A program made the position numbers and the translations under genes. Below are positions 6,466 to 14,325 of a stretch of 15,466 nt of DNA, in pieces (position 1 is the first letter of the stretch; each line of letters opens with the position of its first letter). This DNA comes from Lamprocystis purpurea (GTDB lineage Bacteria; Pseudomonadota; Gammaproteobacteria; Chromatiales; Chromatiaceae). Where the stretch lies: assembly GCA_020718945.1 (NCBI GenBank), contig DYRB01000019.1, positions 1 to 15,466 of the forward strand, given 5' to 3'. The notes beneath the pieces are model-generated. The model was given only the letters and a program-made list of their open reading frames with translations, did not search any database and had not been told where the DNA came from.

Positions 6466-7236
6466 CTAGCCGGTAGCTGCCGGGGGCTCGCAAACAAGGC
6501 TGTCCGCGGCCACTCCGCCCCACCCCAGCCGCCCCATCAGTGCCTGCCAATCCGCATCCGGCGGGGCGGCCAGGCGCAGCGGCGCCCCGGTGAAGGGGTG
6601 CTCGAAGGCCAGGGCGACGGCATGCAGGAGCAGCCGCTCGCAGCCGAACCGGTCGCGAAACAGCCGGTTGTGGCGCCCCTCCCCGTGGGTGGTATCCCCG
6701 ACGAGCGGATGGAAGATGTGGTGGAAGTGGCGGCGGATCTGGTGGGTCCGACCGGTCTGGGGGCGCACCGCGACCAGGCTGTAGCGGGCCACCGGGTAGC
6801 GCCCGACCGGGATGGGTAGTTCCACCCTGGCCAGGCTGCGGTAGGCGGTCACCGCCGGGCGGGCCGGCAGGTCCGGGGCATCCGCCAGCGGGTAGTCGAT
6901 CACCCCGCCCCCATCCCCCGGGGAACCCGGCCAGCCGCGCACCACCGCCAGGTAGCCCTTATCCACCCGGCGGTCCTCAAACAGGGCCGAGAGTCGCCGC
7001 CCCGCCTCCGGGGTCAGCCCAAAGACCACCAGCCCCGAGGTCGGCCGGTCCAGGCGGTGGACGGCAAAGACGTGCCGCCCCAGGGCATCGCGCAGGCGTT
7101 GGAGCAGGGCCTCGCCCTCCTCGGCCGCCAGGCGGGTGCGGTGGACCAGGAGCCCCGGGGGTTTGTCCACCGCCACCAGGTGGTCGTCCTGGTAGAGGAT
7201 GCGGGATGGGGTAAGCAGATCGGACGGGGGCATCAT
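6466..7236 (-). CDS. truC: tRNA pseudouridine(65) synthase TruC
   Basis: TruC converts U65 to pseudouridine in the acceptor/T arm of certain tRNAs. The 256-residue product has the RluA-type core: ILYQDDHLVAVDKP at the N-terminus, HRLDRPTSG carrying the catalytic aspartate (residue 63 from this start), and RPQTGRTHQIRRH. TruC-specific features are VHRTRL after the KPPG segment, GRYPVARY, the GDTTHG loop, and LHA plus EHPFTG near the end. The frame stays open upstream to 7410, but the extra 58 residues are low-complexity and lack homology, so I start at the first of two adjacent ATGs. It is transcribed away from the kinase operon. Confidence 0.93.
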   Translation of the reverse strand: MMPPSDLLTPSRILYQDDHLVAVDKPPGLLVHRTRLAAEEGEALLQRLRDALGRHVFAVHRLDRPTSGLVVFGLTPEAGRRLSALFEDRRVDKGYLAVVRGWPGSPGDGGGVIDYPLADAPDLPARPAVTAYRSLARVELPIPVGRYPVARYSLVAVRPQTGRTHQIRRHFHHIFHPLVGDTTHGEGRHNRLFRDRFGCERLLLHAVALAFEHPFTGAPLRLAAPPDADWQALMGRLGWGGVAADSLVCEPPAATG

Positions 7237-7367
7237 GGCAGGGCGGCGGACCTTTGACTGTGCGGACCTGAGTACCGGCGTCGGTGGCTTGCAGGACTGG
7301 GGGGGGTGGACAGGTGTGGCGCAGTCCACCGAAGGGGCCCTGGCACTCCGGCACTTCGGTTCTCCCC

Positions 7368-7390
7368 GTCGCGGCTCAAGCCGCTCCCAC
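7368..7390 (-). repeat. REP-like hairpin, GTGGGAGCGGC family
   Basis: On the minus strand: GTGGGAGCGGC, TTGA, then GCCGCGAC, a clean GCGGC/GCCGC hairpin. It is the same family as 3836-3859. It lies in the 248-base space between the divergent truC and kinase starts. That space otherwise shows only a small GGTGGAC/GTCCACC dyad (7305-7311 and 7324-7330) and no convincing promoter. Confidence 0.65.
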
Positions 7391-7484
7391 CGGCCGGCAG
7401 GCGCGGGCACAGTTGCCCCACCCCATTCCCATTTTCCCCGCCCGGGGCTAAGGTGTCGCGTCTCCCCATACCGGCGGCCCGGTC

Positions 7485-9920
7485 GTGAAACTGCGCAACC
7501 TGATCCTTCTGTTCCTGCTGGTCTTCGGCCTGACGCCGCTGATCCTGGCCGTCCTGATCAATCTGCCCCTGGTGCTGGATCGCACGGCGCTGTTCTACCA
7601 GAAGGCCTATCTGCAAAACCTGCGGGCCGACTTCCGCGACCTCGACCAGCACCTGGCCAGCCGCAACGAGATGATCCGCCTGCTGGCCAAGCTGCCCGAG
7701 CCGGGGCTGATCCTGGGCGAGACCCGGGACGCGGACGCTACCGACCTGGCCCGGGCCCGCTATACGGGCTGGATCAACCAGATCCTCGCCGACCAGCGCG
7801 ACCTGGTGCAGATCCTGTTCGTCGGCTCCGAGGGCGACGAGCGCTTCTGGCTGACCCGCGACCCCCAAACCGGGCGCTGGTCGCCGAGCGCCAACCCGCC
7901 GGTGCCGCCCAGCCCCAAATTCGTGCAGGCCGGCCTGCGTCTGGAGCCTGGGGCCGTGCTGGTCAGCCGCATCCGGGTCGATTCCGGGGCCAGCCGCGCC
8001 GACCCGCGCCAACTCATGACCCTGGACCTGATCGGGGTCATAGGCGGCGAGGCCACCGCCAGCCCGGCCGCGGCCGGCACCGGCACGGGTCCGACCCTGC
8101 CGCCCGGGACCCCGTTTCCGGGCGAGTCCGGCGCCACCACCCCGGCCCTGGGGGCCGTGGTCATCACCATCGACGTGGGCGGCCTGGCCCAGTTCTATCG
8201 CGACACCCTGTGGGTCAACGCCAACGGCACTTACCTGCGCCCGGGCCAGGCCCTGGGCGGAACCCCCCAGGCATTCCTCGACTTCCCCGGGCTCAAAGAC
8301 ATAGTCGCCGAGGGCAAACTGGCCCTGTGGAAGGGCAACCGCGGCGAAGAGATGCTCTGGGTGCCCATGTTCCTCACCGAGGACGAGGCCCCCCTGTGGG
8401 TGGGACGGTCGGTGGACCCCTCCCCCATCGCCAACTTCCGCAATGCCCTGATGCTGCGCGTGCTGAGCATTGTGCTGCTGCTCATCGTCGTGGTCCTGGT
8501 CCTGGCCCGCTGGAGCGCCAAGCGGGTGGAGCGCTTCGGTCAGGAACTCTCCGGGGGCATTGGCCGGGTGCTGCGGGAGGGCAAGGCCATGCGCTTTCGC
8601 TGGAAGGGCCCGCGGGAGGTCCGGGAACTGGCGGAGAACCTCACCGCCCTGTCGGAGACCCATGCAGACTTCCTGCGCGCCGGGCGCGAGCACACCCGGG
8701 AGTTGGAGCAGTCCAACCGCTACAAGTCCGAGTTCCTGGCCAACGTCAGCCACGAGTTGCGCACCCCGCTCAACTCCATCCTGCTCCTGTCCAAGATGCT
8801 CGCCGACGCCCAGGGCGGCCTGGCCCCCCAGCAGCGTCGCCAGGCCGAGGTGATCCACGAGGCCGGGCGCGACCTGCGCACCATGATCGACAATATCCTG
8901 GACATCTCCCGCATCGAGGCCGGGCAGGTCGCCGTGAGCCTGGAGTGGATCGAGCTGCCGCCCCTGCTGGGGGGCCTGGTCGGCATGATGGGGCCCCTGT
9001 TCGCCGACAAGGGGCTCACCCTGGGGGTGGGGGTCGCCCCCGATGCACCCCAGCGCATCTACAGCGACCGGGAGAAGCTCCGCCAGATCCTCAAGAACTT
9101 CCTGTCCAATGCGGTCAAGTTCACCGACCAGGGTGGCGTGACCCTGCGGCTCATAGCAGGCGATGCCGGGGAATGCCCGCTGGGCATCGCCGTGACCGAC
9201 ACCGGCATCGGCATCCCCAAGGACAAGCAGGGGATCATCTTCGAGGCCTTCCAACAGGCCGATGGCTCCACCCGCCGCCGCTACGGGGGCACAGGGCTGG
9301 GGCTGTCCATCAGCCGCGAGCTGGCCAAGGTCCTGGGCGGTCGCATCGAAGTCGAGAGTGCCGAGGGCCAGGGGTCCTGCTTCACCCTCTGGCTGCCGAT
9401 CGAGATAGACCTGAGCCGCCTGGATGCGGAGCGGGTGATCCACGAGGCGCTCGACGGCCAGGATGCAGCGGCCGAGCGGACCCCGCCGCCGACCCCGAGC
9501 GCCCCGACCGGGGGCTTCGAGGGCCACTGGGCCCTGCTGGTGGAGCGCGATGTCCAGGCCCTGGTGTCCATGACCGCCATGCTTGAAGGTCTGGGGGTCC
9601 AGGTGCGCACCGCCGTGGACCGGGGCGAGGCCCTGGAGACCCTCCAGGAGGAGGGGCCCTGCGGCCTGGTCCTGCTGGCAACCCTGGTGTCCGCCCGGGA
9701 TACCTGTGATACGATCCAGGCCCTTGGCAGTGACCCGCGCTACGGCCAGATCCCCATAGTGGTCATGGGCGGGGTTGCGGATCAGGCCCAACTTGAGCAG
9801 TGCGGCGCACCGACCGCGGGACAGTTCCTCAAGAAACCGGTCGCCCCGGCAGAACTCGCGGCCCTGCTCAAGGGGTTGTGGGGAATGGCGCCGACAGAGC
9901 GACCGCGGGATATGGCATGA
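7485..9920 (+). CDS. Membrane sensor histidine kinase with degenerate C-terminal receiver
   Basis: The 811-residue protein has a first membrane helix (about 4-30), a periplasmic sensor region of roughly 290 residues with a Pro/Gly/Ala-rich insert near 190-215, a second helix (about 322-343) and a HAMP-like linker. HisKA follows with phosphoacceptor H423 in SHELRTPLN, then an ATPase domain with N542, D572 of DTGIGI, and GGTGLGLS from 601. Residues from about 683 to 800 fold like a receiver, ending with the conserved lysine (K783 or K784 in FLKKP). The phosphoacceptor aspartate is replaced by alanine (A732), and the acidic pocket reads VERD (686-689). It therefore probably cannot accept phosphate by the usual route. 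The start is GTG, chosen because the first helix begins at once. It overlaps the next gene by ATGA. The signal sensed is unknown. Confidence 0.93.
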   Translation: MKLRNLILLFLLVFGLTPLILAVLINLPLVLDRTALFYQKAYLQNLRADFRDLDQHLASRNEMIRLLAKLPEPGLILGETRDADATDLARARYTGWINQILADQRDLVQILFVGSEGDERFWLTRDPQTGRWSPSANPPVPPSPKFVQAGLRLEPGAVLVSRIRVDSGASRADPRQLMTLDLIGVIGGEATASPAAAGTGTGPTLPPGTPFPGESGATTPALGAVVITIDVGGLAQFYRDTLWVNANGTYLRPGQALGGTPQAFLDFPGLKDIVAEGKLALWKGNRGEEMLWVPMFLTEDEAPLWVGRSVDPSPIANFRNALMLRVLSIVLLLIVVVLVLARWSAKRVERFGQELSGGIGRVLREGKAMRFRWKGPREVRELAENLTALSETHADFLRAGREHTRELEQSNRYKSEFLANVSHELRTPLNSILLLSKMLADAQGGLAPQQRRQAEVIHEAGRDLRTMIDNILDISRIEAGQVAVSLEWIELPPLLGGLVGMMGPLFADKGLTLGVGVAPDAPQRIYSDREKLRQILKNFLSNAVKFTDQGGVTLRLIAGDAGECPLGIAVTDTGIGIPKDKQGIIFEAFQQADGSTRRRYGGTGLGLSISRELAKVLGGRIEVESAEGQGSCFTLWLPIEIDLSRLDAERVIHEALDGQDAAAERTPPPTPSAPTGGFEGHWALLVERDVQALVSMTAMLEGLGVQVRTAVDRGEALETLQEEGPCGLVLLATLVSARDTCDTIQALGSDPRYGQIPIVVMGGVADQAQLEQCGAPTAGQFLKKPVAPAELAALLKGLWGMAPTERPRDMA

Positions 9921-10759
9921 ATCGCTATCGTGGCTTTACCCTCCTGATTGTCGATGATCACGCGCACAACCTATTCACCCTGCGCAGCCTGATCGAGCGA
10001 CACATGGACGTGACTGTGCTGGAGGCGGACTCCGGGCAGGCGGCCATCGACATCACCCTCAGCCGCCCGGACATCGACCTCATCATCCTGGATGTGCAGA
10101 TGCCCGGCATGGACGGCTTCCAGACCGCCTCCCTGCTCAAGCTGCGCAAGCGCACCCGGGACATCCCGGTGATCTTCCTCACCGCCGCCTTCAAGTCCGA
10201 GGAGTTCCAGCACCGCGGCTTCGCCGTCGGGGCCGTGGACTACCTGCTCAAACCCATCGACGACAACCTGCTGATCAACAAGATCAGTGCCTACTTCCGG
10301 CTGATTGAGAAGGAGCGGGCGCTCAACCTGGTCCTGGAGCAGCGGGTGGCCGAGCGCACCGCCGAGCTGGAGCAGGCCCGCCAGTACCTGGCCAACATCC
10401 TCAACCACATGGGCGAGGCCCTGTTGGTCCTGTCCCCCAAGGGCGAGATCAAGACCGTCAATCCCAAGGCCCTGCGCATGCTCGGCTACGCGGAGGCCGA
10501 CCTCATCGGCATGCCCATCGGCGATGTCTTCGAAGAGGAGGGCGACGAACAGGCCGGGGCCTTCATGGGCACCTGGCTCGAGGCCCTGATCCGCACCGGG
10601 GCCCTCAGCAAGATCGATGCCCGCTTCATCGCCCGGGATGGCCGTCGCGTCCCCATCCTGTTCTCGCGCACCGCGGTCAAGGACGCCGAGGGCCAGATCA
10701 CCGACATCATCTGTATCGCCAAAGACATGACCGGCTACGTCCGCGCCGAAGAGGCGTGA
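9917..10759 (+). CDS. Response regulator, receiver plus PAS domain
   Basis: The 280-residue cytoplasmic protein starts with an intact receiver: acidic pair D13-D14, phosphoacceptor D59 in LDVQMPGMDG, T89 and K112 in LLKP. A probable coiled coil (about 120-160, EKERALNLVLEQRVAERTAE region) leads to a PAS domain (about 160-272) with NHMGEALLVLS and a late DGRRVPILFS strand. No DNA-binding, cyclase or kinase module follows, and the protein stops where PAS proteins usually continue into an output domain. It is the likely partner of the upstream kinase. Its ATG lies within the kinase stop as ATGA. The frame is open upstream to 9800, but the receiver begins at the start used here. Confidence 0.92.
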   Translation: MNRYRGFTLLIVDDHAHNLFTLRSLIERHMDVTVLEADSGQAAIDITLSRPDIDLIILDVQMPGMDGFQTASLLKLRKRTRDIPVIFLTAAFKSEEFQHRGFAVGAVDYLLKPIDDNLLINKISAYFRLIEKERALNLVLEQRVAERTAELEQARQYLANILNHMGEALLVLSPKGEIKTVNPKALRMLGYAEADLIGMPIGDVFEEEGDEQAGAFMGTWLEALIRTGALSKIDARFIARDGRRVPILFSRTAVKDAEGQITDIICIAKDMTGYVRAEEA

Positions 10760-10786
10760 CCCCTGCCCCCTATTCAGGCAACACCC

Positions 10787-11122
10787 ATGACTGAACCCAC
10801 CCTGCCCCAGCTCCCCGACGAGGAAGACACCGCGCTGACCGCCAACGCCCTCAAGGCCATGGCCCACCCCCTGAGGTGGAAGATCCTGTGCGCCCTAGGC
10901 GAGAGCGAACTGTCCGTCGGCGAGATCGTCGACCGCACCGGGACCTCCCAGAGCAACATCTCCCAGCACCTGGAGCAGTTACGCAACAAGAACATCGTGG
11001 TCGCACGCAAGGAGGCCAACCGCATCTTCTACCGCATCCGCAACGTCCAATTGCTGGACCTCATCGGCATCATGCGCGACGTGCTGTGCCCAGCGAACCT
11101 GGACGACCGCTATCCCCGCTGA
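10787..11122 (+). CDS. ArsR/SmtB-type repressor with SqrR/BigR-like cysteine pair
   Basis: The 111-residue winged-helix protein has the ArsR core: LKAMAHPLRWKIL, then SVGEIVDRTG, and recognition helix TSQSNISQHLEQLR, with the wing at ARKEANRIFYRIRN. The metal-binding CxC of ArsR is missing; that place reads ELSVGEI. Its only two cysteines are C35, in the second helix (KILC), and C101, in the last helix (DVLC). They are 66 residues apart, as I recall for C41/C107 of SqrR and C42/C108 of BigR, which form a polysulfide or disulfide bridge and then release DNA. I therefore infer sensing of persulfide or a thiol oxidant. It follows the response regulator by 27 bases and is probably cotranscribed. 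Targets are unknown. Confidence 0.85.
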   Translation: MTEPTLPQLPDEEDTALTANALKAMAHPLRWKILCALGESELSVGEIVDRTGTSQSNISQHLEQLRNKNIVVARKEANRIFYRIRNVQLLDLIGIMRDVLCPANLDDRYPR

Positions 11123-11128
11123 CGGACC

Positions 11129-11174
11129 GCCGGCATCTTGCCGGCAACTGGGTCCCCCGGCGTCTCGCCGGGGG
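11129..11174. terminator. Tandem hairpins after the signalling operon
   Basis: Two hairpins with related TCT loops follow the ArsR stop: GCCGGCA-TCT-TGCCGGC (11129-11145) and a nine-pair stem, CCCCCGGCG-TCT-CGCCGGGGG (11154-11174). Neither has a T-run. Their similarity suggests REP-like repeat units, which could also stop or protect the operon transcript. Confidence 0.5.
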
Positions 11175-11254
11175 TATGCGAGACGGCACCATCCCAAGCG
11201 TCTTAGGTGCAAAGCAAATCGGCTCAGGGCAAGTCGCAATGAACTTGAGACATC

Positions 11255-11280
11255 CCGGACGGGGCACATGCCCCGTCCGG
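11255..11280. repeat. CCCCGTCC-family hairpin, left flank of the island
   Basis: CCGGACGGGGCA (11255-11266), CA, TGCCCCGTCCGG (11269-11280). It differs from the right-flank copy at 14421-14446 at only two of 26 positions and has the same orientation. Confidence 0.75.
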
Positions 11281-11372
11281 CATGGACCTCTGCCCTTCGA
11301 TTGGCAACGCTCCACAATGAATAGCGCAGCGCTACTGCTGCTCGTACATGACCTTGAGAAGGATAGGATAAT

Positions 11373-11990
11373 ATGCTTGAATCGCCGCCCCTATGCGTCA
11401 TAGACGCCGATCTCAAAGAATTAAAGAAACTGCTGCGTGAGCAGGATTTTCCTTCTAAGCTAATTTCCAACATCGAGACACGCGCATTAAGGTCTGGCCG
11501 TCGCCAAACAGGGGTATTTCAGACCAATCGACATCCGCGATGGAGCTTAATCCATGATCATGCTGAGCATGGCACCGACCCACAGTATGGATCAGAGGCA
11601 GACTGCAAGGCAATACTAATTATCCTGCTATTGACGACGCTGGAGTTCCGCAATGCACCGGAGATAGATAGTCCTCTTATTCACGAATTGAGTCATCGCC
11701 ACCTCGGGCGGGCGCTGGAGCGGGGCACGTTCCGCGATTCACTCCTACTGGAGTACCTCGACTATCGAGAGCTTTGTGCAGAGGCCGCAAATCCAACCCA
11801 CGGTCAGTCTTTGTTCCATATAGGCCATATCGATCCGACGCGGATACCCAAACACGTCCCGGAAAATGTTGCTTGGCGTACGCTCCGCAGCAATCTCATT
11901 CAGGGCAATATGACCCTGCGGGAGGCGCGAATCTATATCGTCAAATTAATCGCACGCTACTTCGACCTTGGCGAAATCAACATGTATTAA
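11373..11990 (+). CDS. Protein of unknown function with HNH-like C-terminus; possible restriction endonuclease
   Basis: I do not recognise this 205-residue family. There is no signal peptide or membrane anchor, although residues 79-90 are hydrophobic. The C-terminal third reads FHIGH (H149, H152), IDP, then PEN (N165), VAW, and SN.IQGN (N174 to N179). This order of GH, P, N, W, N, QG resembles the beta-beta-alpha metal (HNH) nuclease fold, with H152 as candidate general base. No D-(E/D)xK pair is evident. AGGATAGGAT lies just before the ATG. Base use is far less GC-rich than neighbouring regions (29 G+C of 60 at 11641-11700). It ends tail to tail with the methyltransferase, sharing TTAA. The position fits the nuclease of a restriction-modification pair. 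Nuclease activity is inferred, not shown. Confidence 0.75.
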   Translation: MLESPPLCVIDADLKELKKLLREQDFPSKLISNIETRALRSGRRQTGVFQTNRHPRWSLIHDHAEHGTDPQYGSEADCKAILIILLLTTLEFRNAPEIDSPLIHELSHRHLGRALERGTFRDSLLLEYLDYRELCAEAANPTHGQSLFHIGHIDPTRIPKHVPENVAWRTLRSNLIQGNMTLREARIYIVKLIARYFDLGEINMY

Positions 11991-13915
11991 TTTGCAGCTT
12001 CGCCGACCAACCGCCTTGCTTTGCGTGCGAGCTCTCTAGCCTCAACACGGTCCAGGATGACCTTTTCAACCAAAGCCGTAATCTCTTGTCGGCGCTCTAC
12101 ATTGACTGGCAGAGGAAGCTCGAGGTCCAAGATTCTCGAACCAAGCGAATCGATTATGTCGTGCGTAACACGTCGTGATCGGATCTGAGACTGCACAAGG
12201 TCACTAGACAGAACGGCAAGGAGCAAGTTTGAATTAAGGTAATTGCTATCTGGGTGCTGGACTCGAATCTTATAGATGTGACTCTGAAATACCATGCGTA
12301 GATCATACTTCGTGATCATAGCGCATGTGCCAATCAGGTAAGTGCCGTCCTTGACCATCAAGATGTCTCCCTCACGAACATCCTGCTTTGCCCGCAGGGC
12401 AGAATAGGTTTCTTCACCAACCCCATGCTTCGGATCGGCCTTGATCTCCCAGTTCGACAGATCCGACGTCCGGACGAATGGAATGTCGCCGGTGCCATAC
12501 GCGAGCGTGCCGACTTCGTTGCCAGTTGACAGCATTATCACACCTTGGTCGACGAGATCGCCGAACCGCACTAACTCGTGCGAAGATTTCAGTCCACTCA
12601 GTTGCTTAGCGATGCTTGGATCGTATCGCCTGGGACTCAGGCACGAATCCTCAATATGGCAATCGTCGAGCCAAAATCCTAGTGTGCTCTCCGCCCCCGC
12701 ACCACGCCCACCACTCCGATACAGTTTGAGGATTTCAACCGTATCGTCTCTCTCTGTCGTTCGTCCACGAGAGTCGTTGCCGCACCACTTCGCTTCCGCA
12801 AAGAAAATACTACTCTTGCTTTTCCTGGCGGCGTCCTTTCTCTTTTCAAATACAAGCAAGCACGTCTTAGTATGAGTCCCCCCTTTTCCTGAAGTCTTAA
12901 ATAGCGCCTCAGGCATTCCAGCAACGATTTTTACCGAAGTGTTACGGATAAGATAGTCCGCAACATACCTATATTGGCTGCTGGACAGCAGGCTTTCAGG
13001 AACAACCATTCCGCAGCGTCCGCCGGGACGAAGCAGACGAACGCATTTCTCCAGGAACAAGACTTGCGGTGGGACACGGGATGCCATATCTTGCGTTGCA
13101 TACCAATGCCCAGAAACGCGATCAAATTTCCATTTCCGCGCCAACTCGTATTTTGCGGCTATGACGGGCAGTGCACTGACGATGCGCGCGCCAAACGGGG
13201 GGTTCGTTAGAACGACATCATATTCTCCCTCGGCAGGCAGCGACAGGCTAGGGGATTTTGCACCGTTATGTATGGCTATGCTATCTGAGTTAAATATGCG
13301 ACCGTGGTCCGCGCCAAGCAATGCCAAATGAATTCGTGCAAGCCGTACAAGCGACGCATCCTTATCTATACCAAAAACCTTTAATGAGGATCGGTCTGTC
13401 ACACGGCCACTGAGGCGCATCAACGCAGCAGCAAGGAATCCGCCGGAGCCGCACGCCGGATCTATGACGACGTCGGTTGGTTTCAGATCAAGAGCCTGAC
13501 TCAGAAACTCAATGGCGTTTCTGGGTGTAAAAAACTGCCCCTCCTGGCCCCTCAAAGCCGAGCCCATAAATATTTCGTACGCATCCCCAATGACATCCGT
13601 ATTGCTTTGCTCCACCAGCAGGTAGGAAAGCCGACGCATCGTCCATGCTAGTGCTTCCGGCCCTAGTAGGATCTCATCTTCTTTATCGAATAAGTCTGGA
13701 TACTCGGCTCTGACGCCTTTAAAGACTACCCGATAATGTCTTGCGATCTCGACGGCTGGCGCCAAATCTATATTTCCGGGAAAGGCCGATCCGACGGTGT
13801 TGGTTGCGAACAGGCACTTGACCACCTCCGCGAGAATATGCTCGTCTCGCGTGGCGCCGACAAACTGACCGGCAAGGTAGTTTCGAACGTCCTGAAATGT
13901 CTCACGCGCGGTCAT
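11987..13915 (-). CDS. Adenine-type DNA methyltransferase fused to one specificity (TRD) domain
   Basis: The 642-residue protein joins a type I HsdM-like methyltransferase to an HsdS-like target-recognition domain. It shows QFFTPR at 127-132, SAM motif I DPACGSGGF at 152-160 and catalytic NPPF at 238-241, as in the N6-adenine gamma class. The recognition half is about 455-630: FGDLVDQG, then GDIPFVRTSDLS, a VREGDILM strand, and a closing LPLPVNVERRQEI helix start. Only one recognition domain is visible, so a dimer may read a palindromic or bipartite site. No nuclease domain is present at either end. GC content is about 50% (30 of 60 at 13261-13320), suggesting transfer. The start has no strong ribosome-binding site, but a promoter lies just ahead. 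Confidence 0.92.
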   Translation of the reverse strand: MTARETFQDVRNYLAGQFVGATRDEHILAEVVKCLFATNTVGSAFPGNIDLAPAVEIARHYRVVFKGVRAEYPDLFDKEDEILLGPEALAWTMRRLSYLLVEQSNTDVIGDAYEIFMGSALRGQEGQFFTPRNAIEFLSQALDLKPTDVVIDPACGSGGFLAAALMRLSGRVTDRSSLKVFGIDKDASLVRLARIHLALLGADHGRIFNSDSIAIHNGAKSPSLSLPAEGEYDVVLTNPPFGARIVSALPVIAAKYELARKWKFDRVSGHWYATQDMASRVPPQVLFLEKCVRLLRPGGRCGMVVPESLLSSSQYRYVADYLIRNTSVKIVAGMPEALFKTSGKGGTHTKTCLLVFEKRKDAARKSKSSIFFAEAKWCGNDSRGRTTERDDTVEILKLYRSGGRGAGAESTLGFWLDDCHIEDSCLSPRRYDPSIAKQLSGLKSSHELVRFGDLVDQGVIMLSTGNEVGTLAYGTGDIPFVRTSDLSNWEIKADPKHGVGEETYSALRAKQDVREGDILMVKDGTYLIGTCAMITKYDLRMVFQSHIYKIRVQHPDSNYLNSNLLLAVLSSDLVQSQIRSRRVTHDIIDSLGSRILDLELPLPVNVERRQEITALVEKVILDRVEARELARKARRLVGEAAN

Positions 13916-13949
13916 TTTTCAGTTTCTGTTATGTGGTTGGATGCCAAAC

Positions 13950-13978
13950 AGGATATGTCGCGCCAGGCATCAAGTCAA
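13950..13978 (-). promoter_or_regulatory. Candidate promoter of the DNA methyltransferase
   Basis: On the minus strand, TTGACT (13973-13978) and TATCCT (13950-13955) are separated by exactly 17 bases. The -35 matches at five of six positions and the -10 at four. The predicted start near 13943 leaves a leader of about 28 bases. Confidence 0.6.
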
Positions 13979-13979
13979 C

Positions 13980-14013
13980 ACCGACAGTACACGTAACGCA
14001 TCTTCTTGTCGGT
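13980..14013. promoter_or_regulatory. Dyad directly upstream of the methyltransferase promoter
   Basis: ACCGACA (13980-13986) and TGTCGGT (14007-14013) form a perfect seven-base inverted pair with a 20-base spacer, immediately behind the -35 box. The placement suits a regulator-binding site, but no controller gene is visible here. Confidence 0.35.
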
Positions 14014-14166
14014 TAGGGCAGACCCCGAGGGCTGGGCGTCAAGCGGGAAAGAGCGGCCATCCCGCGAGGCTATTGGGGGACTACGGCAGGTGCGCACTCC
14101 GCAACGGCCATTGAACGGACACGATCAGTGAATATTTCCGCGATGGAGCCGATTTCGGCTCTTAGC

Positions 14167-14191
14167 CGGACGGGGTTACAGCGCCCGTCCG
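14167..14191. repeat. CCCCGTCC-family hairpin, short variant
   Basis: CGGACGGG (14167-14174) pairs with CCCGTCCG (14184-14191) around a nine-base loop. The half arm at 14242-14253 (CGGGACGGGGCT) belongs to the 3949-3975 variant. Confidence 0.6.
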
Positions 14192-14325
14192 CATGCTCGG
14201 GGCCCACGGATATCCGATAGCTTCGCGGTAGTACTCCCGTGCGGGACGGGGCTACGCAGCTCCTGGCCCTCTGCGCCGCGGGACCAGCAGGTAGGCCGCG
14301 CGGAGCCCAGTACCGATGCGTGACA

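Noticed and set aside
7237..7410. An N-terminal extension of TruC by 58 residues
   Set aside because: The extra sequence is Pro/Arg/Ser-rich without family similarity; TruC homology begins just after the two adjacent ATGs at 7231-7236.
7233..9791. An 852-codon open frame on the minus strand opposite the sensor kinase
   Set aside because: It is a shadow of the GC-rich kinase gene. The plus-strand frame has complete kinase motifs, and this one is a Gly/Gln/His/Asp-rich sequence with no recognisable domain.
11373..11990. A PD-(D/E)xK nuclease reading of the protein at 11373
   Set aside because: No D followed by E/D-x-K with suitable strand context is visible; the HNH-like C-terminus is the better pattern.
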